In this document: piece after piece, positions 46,757-56,287 of the stretch
Numbering within the stretch: the stretch's first letter is position 1
Layout of the letters: each line of letters starts with the position of its first letter
Assembly: GCA_910586665.1 (NCBI GenBank)
Contig: CAJUIX010000017.1
Coordinates: forward strand, 3,123 to 67,122
Length of the DNA: 64,000 nt
Direction of reading: 5' to 3'
From: an uncultured Duncaniella sp.
GTDB taxonomy: Bacteria; Bacteroidota; Bacteroidia; Bacteroidales; Muribaculaceae
The notes under the pieces: model-generated
The model's database searches: none
What the model was told of the DNA's origin: nothing
The model's input: only the letters and a program-made list of their open reading frames with translations
Made by a program: the position numbers and the translations under genes

Positions 46757-48055
46757 ATGGAAGATGCAAAACTATCCGCCCGCTCACTAATGGAGTTTCT
46801 CGACCAGAGTCCTGTAAATTTCCTCGCCGTGAAAACCGTCAGCCGCCACCTTGACGATGCCGGCTTCGCCCGCCTCGATCCCTCTGAGAGCTGGCAGCTC
46901 GCCCCCGGAGGTAAATATTACATAACTAAAAACTCCAGCGCTATCTTTGCCTTCGTCCTCTCGACCGAAGGTCCCGCTTCTGGCTTCCGCATTATCTCTG
47001 CCCACTCCGACTCCCCAGGCTTTCGCATCAAGCCCAAAGCCGAGATGCTTACCGAAGGTGGTATTGTCAAGCTCAATGTGGAAGTCTACGGAGGTCCTAT
47101 CCTCTACACATGGTTTGACCGTCCCCTTTCAATAGCCGGACGCGTCATGCTCCGTACTGACAATCCTTTGCATCCCCGCACCGAGATTATCCGCTTCGAC
47201 CGTCCTCTGCTCACCATACCCCACCTTGCCATCCACTTCAACCGTGCGGTCAACGACGGCAACCCTCTCTCGCGTCAGAAAGATATGCTCCCGGTCATCG
47301 CCATAGTGCGCGACGCTGCCGAGAAGGACAATCTCCTCCTCCGCACAGTGGCCGATGCGCTTGGCGTAAGTATGGCCGATATCATTGACTTTGACCTCTC
47401 GCTCTTCGACACCACACCCGCCTGCCTCGTGGGGCTCAATGAGGAATTCCTCACCTCCGGCCGTCTCGACGACCTCAGTATGGTCCACGGAGCCATGACA
47501 GCTCTCCTCGAGACCACCTCTACCCGCCAAACACGCGTCATGGCTATATTCGACAACGAGGAGACGGGTTCAGGCACCAAGCAGGGCGCAGCTTCGCCAG
47601 TGCTCATGCAGCTCCTGCGCCGCATAGTCAGCGCTCTCGGTGGAAGCGAGGAGGACTACTTCAGAGGTATCGACAAGTCGTTCATGGTGTCGGCCGACAA
47701 TGCACACGCCTTCCACCCCAACTACTCTGAGAAGTATGACCCGACGAATCACCCTGTAGTCGGCGGAGGCCCGGTGATTAAAATCAACGCCAACTGCAAG
47801 TATATGACCGATGCTGACTCAGCAGCCGTCTTTCGCACTATATGCGACAAGGCCGGCGTGCCATGCCAGTACTTCGTCAACCACAGCGACGTCGCCGGCG
47901 GCTCCACCCTCGGCAACATCCTCACCTCGCAGATTGACCTCCGCGGTGTCGACATGGGGGAGGCAATCTGGGCCATGCACTCCGTCCGCGAGACAATGGC
48001 CACCCGTGACCATGCCTACACCATCGCCGCCTTCAAGACATTCTTTGATTTGTAG
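46757..48055 (+). CDS. M18-family aminopeptidase
   Basis: 432 residues of the aspartyl-aminopeptidase family. Metal and catalytic motifs: ISAHSDSPGFRIKP, DDLSMVHGAMTALL, FDNEETGSGTKQGA, SADNAHAFHPNY and the C-terminal VNHSDVAGGSTLGN. Cytoplasmic zinc enzyme that trims N-terminal residues from peptides. Monocistronic: REP pair before, terminator after. Confidence 0.93.
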   Translation: MEDAKLSARSLMEFLDQSPVNFLAVKTVSRHLDDAGFARLDPSESWQLAPGGKYYITKNSSAIFAFVLSTEGPASGFRIISAHSDSPGFRIKPKAEMLTEGGIVKLNVEVYGGPILYTWFDRPLSIAGRVMLRTDNPLHPRTEIIRFDRPLLTIPHLAIHFNRAVNDGNPLSRQKDMLPVIAIVRDAAEKDNLLLRTVADALGVSMADIIDFDLSLFDTTPACLVGLNEEFLTSGRLDDLSMVHGAMTALLETTSTRQTRVMAIFDNEETGSGTKQGAASPVLMQLLRRIVSALGGSEEDYFRGIDKSFMVSADNAHAFHPNYSEKYDPTNHPVVGGGPVIKINANCKYMTDADSAAVFRTICDKAGVPCQYFVNHSDVAGGSTLGNILTSQIDLRGVDMGEAIWAMHSVRETMATRDHAYTIAAFKTFFDL

Positions 48056-48077
48056 AATCTCTATTATTCTATAATAT

Positions 48078-48114
48078 AACGCCGCCTCGGACAAAAGCGT
48101 CCTGAGGCGGCGTT
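48078..48114. terminator. Bidirectional terminator between M18 gene and cydB
   Basis: AACGCCGCCTCGGA pairs with TCCTGAGGCGGCGTT with a one-base bulge; 8-base loop. Confidence 0.85.
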
Positions 48115-48137
48115 GCTATGTTTATCAATAATCAAAA

Positions 48138-49265
48138 TCAGTCGTGTTTGCGGTCCATTGCGTACCAGGCGTAGGCGATGTAGGCGACGACGAAGGGGAT
48201 GATGAGCGATACCCAGCTCATGCATGTAAGCGTGAAGCGGCTCGACGAGCTGTTGAATATGGTCAGTGACGACGAGGGGTCGGTCAATGAGGGGTAGTAA
48301 GGAGTGTTGTTGTAGCCGGCTATCCAGAATAGCGCGAGCACGACGAGCACGGTTCCTGTCCCTGTCCACCATATGCCGCAGGTCCAGTGCTTCGCGAAGG
48401 CTGAACGGATGATGCCGTAGAGGACGAGCACCACTCCTGCGAGGAATGCCACGAGCGCCCAGGGGAGGTCGATGAGGTTGTGGAAATATTTGAACTCGCG
48501 AAGCTCAAATGAGCTGCGCGGGCCGTCGATGCTGCCGTCGAAGGTGGTCTCAAGCGATGCCGTGGTCATAATCAGCCCGACGAAGAGAAGGAAGAACACG
48601 AGGAAGATGACGGCGTTGACCAGCACGCGGCGGCGGTTGGTGCGGAAGAAGTTATCGTCGGCCTTGTTGTTGTTCATCAGGTAGAGTGCGGCCTGTGTGC
48701 GGGCGAGAAAGAGGACGGCGAAGCCGAGCACGAGGTTTTTCCAGTAGAAGATAGCCTCGAAGCCGTGGGTGGGCGCCCAGCGGGAGATGACGGGAGAGGA
48801 GTTGTCGAAGAGGTTGCCCTTGCTGATGCTGAACTCGGCTCCGAAGAACATCATTGCCACGGCCACGCCGAGCAGGATGCAGCCGACGCTGCCGTTGATG
48901 AAGAGGAAGGTGTCGTAGGTGCGGGTGCCGAAGACATTCCCCTTCTTTGCACGGAATTCGTAGCTGACGGCCTGGAGCACGAAGCTGATGAGGATGAGCA
49001 TCCAGAGCCAGTAGGCGCCTCCGAAGCTCGTAGAGTAGAATAATGGGAAGGAGGCGAAGAAGGCTCCGCCGAAGACGACGAGGGTTGTGAACGTTAGCTC
49101 CCACTTGTGGCCGAAGGAGTTGATCATGCGCCGCGAGGCCTCCGACGAGTTGCTTACGCCGAGCAGGAATGTCTGTCCTCCCTGGACGAAGAGGAGGAAG
49201 ACCAGAAGGGCGCCGAGCACTGAAATCAGCAGCCACCAGTATATCTGTAAGGATTCAAGTTCCAT
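48138..49265 (-). CDS. cydB: Cytochrome bd oxidase subunit II
   Basis: 375 residues, about eight membrane helices, beginning ESLQIYWWLLISVLGALLVFLLFVQGGQTFLLG. Structural partner of CydA in the quinol oxidase that lets gut Bacteroidales respire at nanomolar oxygen. It ends the cyd cluster, 39 bases after cydA. Confidence 0.95.
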   Translation of the reverse strand: MELESLQIYWWLLISVLGALLVFLLFVQGGQTFLLGVSNSSEASRRMINSFGHKWELTFTTLVVFGGAFFASFPLFYSTSFGGAYWLWMLILISFVLQAVSYEFRAKKGNVFGTRTYDTFLFINGSVGCILLGVAVAMMFFGAEFSISKGNLFDNSSPVISRWAPTHGFEAIFYWKNLVLGFAVLFLARTQAALYLMNNNKADDNFFRTNRRRVLVNAVIFLVFFLLFVGLIMTTASLETTFDGSIDGPRSSFELREFKYFHNLIDLPWALVAFLAGVVLVLYGIIRSAFAKHWTCGIWWTGTGTVLVVLALFWIAGYNNTPYYPSLTDPSSSLTIFNSSSSRFTLTCMSWVSLIIPFVVAYIAYAWYAMDRKHD

Positions 49266-49304
49266 ATCTTTGATTTTTAGAATGATAGTGATTCAACGGA
49301 TTTT

Positions 49305-50861
49305 TTAATATTCGTCGTGGTCGGAGCCATTGCGGATCTGGTGGGCCATAATTGTGATTTCAGCCACCAGCAGGGCGGTGAACACTGCCGCAAACATCCA
49401 GAAGGTCAGCTGCACGGTCGACGAAGATATGGCCGAGATAGCGGCCTTGGCGGGCATGAGCCCCTCGATAATCCAAGGCTGGCGTCCGACTTCGGCGGTC
49501 ACCCAGCCGGCCTCGGAGCAAATCCAGACGACCACGATTGAGAGCATGGCCACCCACTGCCACCAGCGGCGCTCCCAAAGCTTGCCGCCGCGGGCCATGC
49601 TGACAACGGCAATGATGAAGAAGAGGAGCAGGTAGCCTCCGGCCATGACCATGATGCGGAACGAATAGAAGGTTACGCCGACCGGCGGTATGGCTTCCTC
49701 GGGGCTGTCAAGGTAGCCGTAGCCGAAGTAGCGGTAGTCTTTTTTGAGATTCTCTCGGGCTGCTGCCATAGCCGCGGTGTCGCCCTTGGCCATAGCGTTG
49801 TCGAACTCGCGCAGGGCTTCATGGGCGCGCTTACCTATGATGATGCGTTGGGCGTAGGAGTCGGTGCGCACGGTGTCACCCTCCGGCGTGAGTCTGATGC
49901 CGTTGATGAGGTCGTTGATGCCGGGGACGAAGCTGTCGGCGTCATGGTTGGCCAGGAGAGAGAGTCCCTTGGGGATAGAGATTTCGAAAAGGAAGGGGTC
50001 ACTGTCGTCGGCGCGCTGTTTGGAGGGGTCGAGGATGCCGAAGCCGACGAGGTCCTGACCGACCTTGCCGTCGTAGAGTCCCTCCATAGCGGCGAGTTTC
50101 ATAGGCTGCACGCGTGCCACCTGCACTGCCGAGCCGTCGCCGGTCCAAATGGTGAAGATGATGCCGACGAGACCGACCCAACCGGCTATGCGGATTGAGT
50201 CGAGGGCGAACTCACGGCGGCGCTGCTTCATGAGATACCATGAGCTGACACCGCAGACGAAGACAGCTCCAAGCACCCAGCCGTCAAAGACAGCGTGGAA
50301 GAATTTGTTGATAGCGACAGGGGAGAGCACCACGTCCCAGAAGTTGTCCATGACGTTGCGCATCTGTCCGGGGTCGAACTCCATCCCGACGGGATACTGC
50401 ATCCATGCGTTGGCGATGAGAATCCAAAGGGCCGAAATCGAGGCTCCGAGGGCTGTCAGCCATGTCGATGCGAGGTGGAAGCCGGGGGATACCTTCTTCC
50501 AGCCGAAGAACATCACGGCGATGAATGTAGCCTCCATGAAGAAGGCGAGGAGTCCCTCGATAGCCAGCGGGGCGCCGAAAATGTCGCCGACAAACCAGCT
50601 GTAGTTCGACCAGTTGGTGCCGAACTCGAATTCGAGGATAATACCCGTGGCCACACCCATAGCAAAGTTTATGCCGAAGAGTGTCATCCAAAACTTTGTG
50701 GTTCTGAGCCATTTGGGGCTGCGCGTGCGGTAATAGATTGTTTCCATGATGCCGACTATGACGCTCAATCCGAGTGTCAGCGGCACGAAGAGCCAGTGGT
50801 ACATGGCGGTGAGGGCAAACTGCCATCGCGACCAGTCGACTACGGTCATCAAATCATCCAT
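49305..50861 (-). CDS. cydA: Cytochrome bd oxidase subunit I
   Basis: 518 residues. The N-terminal WSRWQFALTAMYHWLFVPLTLGLSV carries the axial histidine of heme b595, and KLAAMEGLYDG is the quinol-site region. The Q-loop is long (PFLFEISIPKGLSLLANHDADSFVPGINDLINGI...), though without the long C-terminal insertion of the E. coli type. Two-electron oxidation of menaquinol with reduction of O2 to water. Confidence 0.95.
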   Translation of the reverse strand: MDDLMTVVDWSRWQFALTAMYHWLFVPLTLGLSVIVGIMETIYYRTRSPKWLRTTKFWMTLFGINFAMGVATGIILEFEFGTNWSNYSWFVGDIFGAPLAIEGLLAFFMEATFIAVMFFGWKKVSPGFHLASTWLTALGASISALWILIANAWMQYPVGMEFDPGQMRNVMDNFWDVVLSPVAINKFFHAVFDGWVLGAVFVCGVSSWYLMKQRRREFALDSIRIAGWVGLVGIIFTIWTGDGSAVQVARVQPMKLAAMEGLYDGKVGQDLVGFGILDPSKQRADDSDPFLFEISIPKGLSLLANHDADSFVPGINDLINGIRLTPEGDTVRTDSYAQRIIIGKRAHEALREFDNAMAKGDTAAMAAARENLKKDYRYFGYGYLDSPEEAIPPVGVTFYSFRIMVMAGGYLLLFFIIAVVSMARGGKLWERRWWQWVAMLSIVVVWICSEAGWVTAEVGRQPWIIEGLMPAKAAISAISSSTVQLTFWMFAAVFTALLVAEITIMAHQIRNGSDHDEY

Positions 50862-50931
50862 AGGGCTTGTGTGGTCTGAAAAGTTAGTATAGGGGGTTAG
50901 TTGAAATCGTCAGGTTGACAGGCGCTTGCCA

Positions 50932-51189
50932 CTATCTGTTGAGCATGGAGCTGCGCACTGCTTCGGCGCGCTGCTCGTCGCTGTCATAGTCACGCGAGAG
51001 TATGTCGGGGAAGAAGAAGAGCTTGAAGATAAAGAATATAATGAAGAGTTTTATCAGAATGATGATCCAGAGTTTGCGGCCTACGGTCATCGAGCGGAAG
51101 CCGTCGACATAGAAACCCACGACCCTTGCGGGCCATGAGGCCATGCGCTGCAGCAGTGGCGCGTCTGTGTCGGTCTGTCGGCTCCTCAT
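50932..51189 (-). CDS. DUF4492 small membrane protein of the cyd cluster
   Basis: 85 residues with one strong membrane helix (LWIIILIKLFIIFFIFKLFFF) and the family signature VVGFYVDGFRSMTVGRKLW. DUF4492 sits next to cydA throughout Bacteroidetes and is a candidate accessory or assembly protein of cytochrome bd. It precedes cydA by 70 bases and has its own -7 box. Confidence 0.9.
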   Translation of the reverse strand: MRSRQTDTDAPLLQRMASWPARVVGFYVDGFRSMTVGRKLWIIILIKLFIIFFIFKLFFFPDILSRDYDSDEQRAEAVRSSMLNR

Positions 51190-51224
51190 AGTCTTTATAA
51201 CAAAATAATCGGTAGGCTTGCGGG

Positions 51225-51232
51225 CAAAGATA
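51225..51232 (-). promoter_or_regulatory. -7 box for DUF4492-cydA-cydB
   Basis: TATCTTTG on the minus strand, 36 bases before the DUF4492 start; -33 not clear. Confidence 0.5.
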
Positions 51233-51269
51233 AGAAATATTTTTTATTTGTTTTAAATGTCATTCATTG

Positions 51270-51368
51270 TCATTTATTATGCCTGCGCTGATAGTTTTTA
51301 TATGCGCGGCCTCCGATTATGCCTCCGATGACTCCGGCGAGTATTGGAAGAAAGATGAAGATGTTCAT
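51270..51368 (-). CDS. Candidate 32-residue membrane peptide upstream of the cyd cluster
   Basis: ATG 51368 to TGA 51272-51270. A hydrophobic stretch with a glycine zipper (LAGVIGGIIGG) is followed by a short basic tail (YKNYQRRHNK), the layout of a single-span membrane microprotein. A TATATTTG box lies 28 bases upstream of the start. It is codirectional with DUF4492-cydAB, 80 bases before. It is not similar to CydX. The rest of this 360-base gap holds the secDF terminator and two promoter boxes. Confidence 0.5.
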   Translation of the reverse strand: MNIFIFLPILAGVIGGIIGGRAYKNYQRRHNK

Positions 51369-51395
51369 ATAGAATTGTTTTTTGAGATATAGATG

Positions 51396-51403
51396 CAAAT
51401 ATA
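51396..51403 (-). promoter_or_regulatory. -7 box for the 32-residue ORF
   Basis: TATATTTG on the minus strand; transcription would start about 20 bases before the ATG at 51368. Confidence 0.45.
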
Positions 51404-51481
51404 AGACTTAGTTTTTAATTATTTTCATAATTAAACATATTATTTATAGCCAAAAACAATATGAAGGGTAGGCATGGGCAT

Positions 51482-51519
51482 AAAAAGGAGCGCGATATGA
51501 CCGGCATATCGCGCTCCTT
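51482..51519 (-). terminator. Terminator after secDF
   Basis: Perfect 15-bp stem AAGGAGCGCGATATG/CATATCGCGCTCCTT with a T run on the minus strand. Confidence 0.9.
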
Positions 51520-51549
51520 GAATATTAGGAATAATGTTTATCTCAAATC

Positions 51550-54447
51550 TTAGGCTTTCACTACACCTTTCTTGGCATTGCGGCGGGCGTCGGTGATGTA
51601 GGCCACGGGTGCTGCAATGTAGATTGTAGCGAGTGTACCGATAATTACACCGAAGATCATCGCGAATACGAATGAACGAATGGCGTCGCCACCGAGGATG
51701 AAGATACAGAGAAGCACGAGGAGTGTCGAGCCCGAGGTCATGATTGTACGACCGAGGGTCGAGTTAATCGACGAGTTGATGGTGGTGAAGAAGTTCTGTT
51801 TGGGATAGAGACCTACGTTCTCACGCACACGGTCGAAGACAACCACGGTGTCGTTAATCTGGTAACCAATCACAGTAAGGATTGCGGCGATGAACGACTG
51901 GTCGATTTCCATTGCGAAGGGGAAGACGCCCCAGAACATCGAGTAGAAGCCGATGATTGAGAAGGCTGTGAACGCAACGGCTGCAAGTGCGCCGAGCGAG
52001 AAGGCGATGTTGCGGAAACGGAGCAGGATGTAGAAGAACATCGCGAGGAGTGCGAGGATAACGGCGATGTATGCGTCGGTGCGCATGTCGTTGGCCACTG
52101 TCGGGCCGACCTTCTGCGACGACATGATACCGATGTTCTCGTTGGTGGTCGAGAAGTCCTCGATGCTCATGCCGTTGAGCTGGTTCTCAAGACCCTTGTA
52201 GAGGATTTCGGTAATCTCGTTGTCGATGCCCTCCTCGTCGGAGTCAATCTTGTAGTTGGTAGAGATACGAACCTTGGTGTCATCGTCGATAGTGATGACG
52301 CTGAGCTGCGCGCCGTCAAAGAGGGGAGCGAGCTGGGCCTGGAGTTCATGGGTCTTCACGGGGTGGTCGAACTGAACGACGTAGTTGCGACCGCCGGAGA
52401 AGTCGATACCCTGGTTGAGTCCGCGACCGAAGAGGAAGCCGATGATGATGACAACCACTGCGATAACAACGCCGAAGCTGATTTTGCGGGCACCGAGGAA
52501 GTTAATCTTGGTGTTGTAGAACATCTTGGCCGAGAAGGGAGTAGCAAATGTGAGCTTCTCGAAGGGCTTGGTCTTGGCGCAGAAGATGTAGATGAGGCGG
52601 GTCAGGTATACCGCTGTGAAGAACGAGCAGATAATACCGATGATGAGCGTGGTAGCGAAGCCCTTGATAGGACCTGTGCCGAAGAGGAGGAGAATCACAC
52701 CTGTGATGATAGAGGTGAGGTTTGAGTCGAAGATTGCGGAGAAGGCGTTGCTATAACCGTCGGCGATAGCCGTGCGGACGCTCTTGCCTGCGCGAAGCTC
52801 TTCCTTGGTGCGCTCGTAGATGAGCACGTTGGCGTCAACTGCCATACCGAGGGCGAGCACGATGCCCGCGATACCCGAGAGCGTCAGCACTGCCTGGAAG
52901 GAGGCGAGGATACCGAAGGTGAAGAAGATGTTGAAGATAAGGGCAAGGTTGGCGATGAGGCCGGGGATGAGACCGTAGAAGAGGCACATGAAAATCATGA
53001 GCAGCACGATAGCCACTACGAATGACCACACGCCGTCCTTGATGGCCTGCTCGCCGAGCGACGGACCGATGACTGTGTCGGAGATGATGTCGACCTTGGC
53101 GGCCATTTTACCGCTCTTGAGCACGTTGGCAAGGTCCTTTGCCTCGTCGGTGGTGAAGTCGCCTGTAATCTGTGAGCGACCGCCTTCGATGACAGAGTTG
53201 ACGCGGGGAGCGGAGTAGACCTGGTCGTCAAGGACGATGGCCACCTGCTTTTCGATGTTGGCGGCGGTGATGCGTGCCCACTGGCGTGCGGCCTCGGGCT
53301 TCATGTTCATCGACACATAGTTACCACCCTGCATTGCGTCATAGTCGCTGGTGGCAGCTGTAATCACGTCGCCGCTGAGAGCGGGCTTGCCGTTGGTGGT
53401 CTTGAGGGCTACGAGCTGGTAGATGCTGAGGTTGCGCTTACCGCGGACGGAGTCATCGACCTGGACAATCTGGGGCTTGAATTCCCATGCGAGCTTCACG
53501 TTGGCGGGTATGATGCCCTTGGCCAACGGAGAGGCGAGGATTGCGTCGATAGTGTCGCGGGCGGTCTCTGTGGCGGAGCCGACGCCAATCATGTTGGCGG
53601 GGTTGCCCACCTGGAGGAAGTAATCGAAGAGACCCTTGCCGTTGCCTGTAGTATCGGCGCGGAGGGCGTTGTCAAGGCCCTGGAGCATGGGTGCTATCTC
53701 GTTGAAGGGAGTAGTTTCGTAAAATTCGAGGTTGGCGCTCGATTTGAGGAGCTCGCGCACACGGTCATGTTCCTTGACGCCCGGAAGTTCGAGGAGGATC
53801 TGGCCGTCCTTTTCAAGTTCCTGGATGTTGGGGGCAACGACGCCGAACTGGTCGATACGGGTGCGGAGGACGTTGGTCGAGCTGCTGACGCGGTCTTTCA
53901 CTTCCTGACGGAGCGAGCTTTTGATAGCGTCAATGTTGTCGCCACGCTTCACCTGGTCCTTGAATACAACAGAGAGGTCGCCCTGGGGGTCGAGCTTGCG
54001 GTACTCGGCGCAGAAGACGTCGATGAAGTCATTGCTCTTGTTGGCACGGGTGATTGAGTCGGCGCTGCTGACTGCACGCTCGAAATATGGGTTGCCTTCG
54101 GCATTGGCCATTGAGCGAAGGATGTCGGGGACTGATACCTGGAGTGTTACGTTCATACCACCCTTGAGGTCGAGACCGAGGCCTACACCGAGTTTCTGTA
54201 CTTCGTTGAAAGTATAGCCTAAATAAACCTTTTCGTTAGCGATGTTCTTGATGTACTCGCTGTAGGCTTTACGTTTAGTTTCAGGGCTGTCGTTGTCCTT
54301 GGCTGCCTCGACTGCTGCATATTCGGCCGCTTTCTTCTCGTAATGGTTGGTTACGAGGGTGAAAGACAAGTAGAATAGGCAGATGAGCACCATGAATATG
54401 GCTATCACACCTGCGACAACACTTCCCAAAGATCCTTTGCTTTGCAT
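51550..54447 (-). CDS. secDF: Fused protein translocase subunits SecD-SecF
   Basis: 965 residues. SecD half: DLKGGMNVTLQVSVPDIL and a large periplasmic domain with SecD1-type NVLRTRIDQFGVVAPNIQELEKDGQILLELPGV, then membrane block LTLSGIAGIVLALGMAVDANVLIYERTKEEL. SecF half from about residue 660: FSGGRNYVVQF and YQINDTVVVFDRVREN. Uses the proton-motive force to pull secreted proteins through SecYEG. The single-chain form is usual in Bacteroidetes. Confidence 0.96.
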   Translation of the reverse strand: MQSKGSLGSVVAGVIAIFMVLICLFYLSFTLVTNHYEKKAAEYAAVEAAKDNDSPETKRKAYSEYIKNIANEKVYLGYTFNEVQKLGVGLGLDLKGGMNVTLQVSVPDILRSMANAEGNPYFERAVSSADSITRANKSNDFIDVFCAEYRKLDPQGDLSVVFKDQVKRGDNIDAIKSSLRQEVKDRVSSSTNVLRTRIDQFGVVAPNIQELEKDGQILLELPGVKEHDRVRELLKSSANLEFYETTPFNEIAPMLQGLDNALRADTTGNGKGLFDYFLQVGNPANMIGVGSATETARDTIDAILASPLAKGIIPANVKLAWEFKPQIVQVDDSVRGKRNLSIYQLVALKTTNGKPALSGDVITAATSDYDAMQGGNYVSMNMKPEAARQWARITAANIEKQVAIVLDDQVYSAPRVNSVIEGGRSQITGDFTTDEAKDLANVLKSGKMAAKVDIISDTVIGPSLGEQAIKDGVWSFVVAIVLLMIFMCLFYGLIPGLIANLALIFNIFFTFGILASFQAVLTLSGIAGIVLALGMAVDANVLIYERTKEELRAGKSVRTAIADGYSNAFSAIFDSNLTSIITGVILLLFGTGPIKGFATTLIIGIICSFFTAVYLTRLIYIFCAKTKPFEKLTFATPFSAKMFYNTKINFLGARKISFGVVIAVVVIIIGFLFGRGLNQGIDFSGGRNYVVQFDHPVKTHELQAQLAPLFDGAQLSVITIDDDTKVRISTNYKIDSDEEGIDNEITEILYKGLENQLNGMSIEDFSTTNENIGIMSSQKVGPTVANDMRTDAYIAVILALLAMFFYILLRFRNIAFSLGALAAVAFTAFSIIGFYSMFWGVFPFAMEIDQSFIAAILTVIGYQINDTVVVFDRVRENVGLYPKQNFFTTINSSINSTLGRTIMTSGSTLLVLLCIFILGGDAIRSFVFAMIFGVIIGTLATIYIAAPVAYITDARRNAKKGVVKA

Positions 54448-54536
54448 TTGTTAAAGTGATGTATTAAAAGAGTTAGTTAATGATTTTTTTGATTGGTTTT
54501 CATGGGGAAACCGGGATTGGCTCCGATTTCAGCTTG

Positions 54537-54544
54537 CAAATATA
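54537..54544 (-). promoter_or_regulatory. -7 box for secDF
   Basis: TATATTTG on the minus strand, about 90 bases before the ATG. Confidence 0.45.
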
Positions 54545-54620
54545 CGAATTTTCTTTTAATTAGCACTACCTGTGCCCGATTTTTGCCTTATTTTAGCGCA
54601 AAAGAGGTTCTTAGGGAGAT

Positions 54621-54995
54621 TTATTGTCTGCGGAGGGAGCGATATGTGCCCAGCGTATCAGGGCCCTTCCATAAGATAAAGATGAGCCAGGGCCAGGAGA
54701 AGACGGGGGCGCTGCAAGTTATGAACCATACGATAAAAAGAATCAAGATGCAGCCTTCGACAGCGAGGCGCCATGCGCATGGCATCTCCCGAGGTGTTTT
54801 ACGGGTCATAAGGATGTAGGAGGCCCATGCAAGCCAGCAGATGAGGATTGCGGCTGCCGCTATTCCGGCGCCGATTGAGAGGTCTGCGGCCGGGGAGTTC
54901 GTTGGCTGTGCGATAAGCACGATGCAACAGGCCAATGCGAGCATGACGAGCTCGGTTACAACACTGTCAAATAATGATTTAATCTGATTGGTCAT
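54621..54995 (-). CDS. Small integral membrane protein of unknown function
   Basis: 124 residues with about three membrane helices (VMLALACCIVLIA, GIAAAAILICWLAWASYILM, VEGCILILFIVWFITC) and a basic C-terminus (YRSLRRQ). No family recognised. A TATATTTG box lies 27 bases upstream of the start (55029-55022), so it is transcribed independently of secDF. Confidence 0.65.
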   Translation of the reverse strand: MTNQIKSLFDSVVTELVMLALACCIVLIAQPTNSPAADLSIGAGIAAAAILICWLAWASYILMTRKTPREMPCAWRLAVEGCILILFIVWFITCSAPVFSWPWLIFILWKGPDTLGTYRSLRRQ

Positions 54996-55021
54996 GGTGA
55001 AGGTGTAATGTTATTGATATG

Positions 55022-55029
55022 CAAATATA
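55022..55029 (-). promoter_or_regulatory. -7 box for the small membrane protein
   Basis: TATATTTG on the minus strand, 27 bases before the ATG at 54995. Confidence 0.45.
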
Positions 55030-55105
55030 GACATTTCCATTGATTTGAGAAAGGTGAAATAAGTTAAAAATGATGATGTGTGGTGGTGGGTAAGGTTTAT
55101 TTAGT

Positions 55106-55113
55106 TATCTTTG
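55106..55113 (+). promoter_or_regulatory. -7 box for the lipoprotein/acyloxyacyl-hydrolase pair
   Basis: TATCTTTG, 25 bases before the ATG at 55139; the -33 region has no exact TTTG. Confidence 0.5.
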
Positions 55114-55138
55114 TGAGCTGTCTTTTTAACAATGCCTT

Positions 55139-56260
55139 ATGAACACATTGCATATTAGAACTTTATATCTTCTGCTAATCCTATTTGTCACGTCGTGTAA
55201 CGGGGATATATTTGTGGATGACGATACTCCTCCCTCTGCAAGCGCTCTCGAAGTGGCTGACGGAGGGGAGGCTTCGCTTACTTTCGGTACGGAGCATCTC
55301 GACTATATCCTGCTGCTTCTGCCGGAGTTAGAGCCGGATTCGGATGATTTGGGCATGCGGTGGCGCGACAAGCTGCTTGATGACTACCCATCATACGATA
55401 AGAATGACTATAAGTATAGGGCTGTCAGATATCTTGCTTCTGGCGAGACGGAGCATCACAATTTGGATGCTACATATATAAATTTCAAAAAGTATGAAGA
55501 CTCGGATAATCCTACCCAAAGGTTGCGCGTATGGAATTCTGTGCTTGAGCTGGAGCTCGTCCGAGAGAAGAAAGGCAAGCTTACTGTCCGTAACGTCCGT
55601 AATTTCAGTAATGATTTCTTAGATTGTGATATAAATCTGTGCTATTCATATAAAGATGAGATTGTCGGACTCTCGCTTGCCCCGAGTTTTGGAGACGGGA
55701 GGCCCTACGAGGTGGTTGGCATCGAATATGAGAAGGATTGCCGGATATTGACAGAGCATGGCACTGACTCGGTGATGATTTCTGTCGACAATCCGGGGAC
55801 GGAAGAATTGCGCTATGAGTTTCCTATCGCCGAGCATTGCCGACTTTATGTGGACTACGGTCTCAATCCCCGGCTCGGCTTGAAGCTTGACGGGGCAGGC
55901 GGATTCCCGGAGGTAGGGATTCCGACTTTTAGAAATGAGCCGGACGACGGCGTCGTCATGGTTGAAGGTTGTTTTCATGGTGAGAAAGTGCCTTTTTCGA
56001 CGGGCCGTGTCGAGATTCCGGGGCTGGCAAGCGCGCTTCCTGATTTTGTGACTGCTGGTTTTAATAAAGTTTATACCTTCATTATTCCGTCGGGAGTAGG
56101 GGTGAGGGCTAAATTTTATGTAAGTCGGTTGGTTTTCCATACAATAGGGTCGTTGAGGATTCGAAATCCCCGCGATGGGCGCGAGCTTACCGTCCCGGTC
56201 AAGGTGAAGGTCAGCCAGCCGTGGAATTATTATATGAAGTGGAATAAAGTTGACCTGTAA
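55139..56260 (+). CDS. Lipoprotein of unknown function
   Basis: 373 residues. The signal MNTLHIRTLYLLLILFVTSC is a lipoprotein signal with the +1 cysteine followed by NGD, a sequence type that often leads to surface export in Bacteroidetes. The mature part is acidic and beta-rich with no recognised domain; the end (GSLRIRNPRDGRELTVPVKVKVSQPW) resembles a closing Ig-like strand pair. It precedes the PagL-like protein by 9 bases, so the two probably work together in the outer membrane. Confidence 0.8.
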   Translation: MNTLHIRTLYLLLILFVTSCNGDIFVDDDTPPSASALEVADGGEASLTFGTEHLDYILLLLPELEPDSDDLGMRWRDKLLDDYPSYDKNDYKYRAVRYLASGETEHHNLDATYINFKKYEDSDNPTQRLRVWNSVLELELVREKKGKLTVRNVRNFSNDFLDCDINLCYSYKDEIVGLSLAPSFGDGRPYEVVGIEYEKDCRILTEHGTDSVMISVDNPGTEELRYEFPIAEHCRLYVDYGLNPRLGLKLDGAGGFPEVGIPTFRNEPDDGVVMVEGCFHGEKVPFSTGRVEIPGLASALPDFVTAGFNKVYTFIIPSGVGVRAKFYVSRLVFHTIGSLRIRNPRDGRELTVPVKVKVSQPWNYYMKWNKVDL

Positions 56261-56287
56261 ATAGAAGAAATGATGTATATTCTTGAC

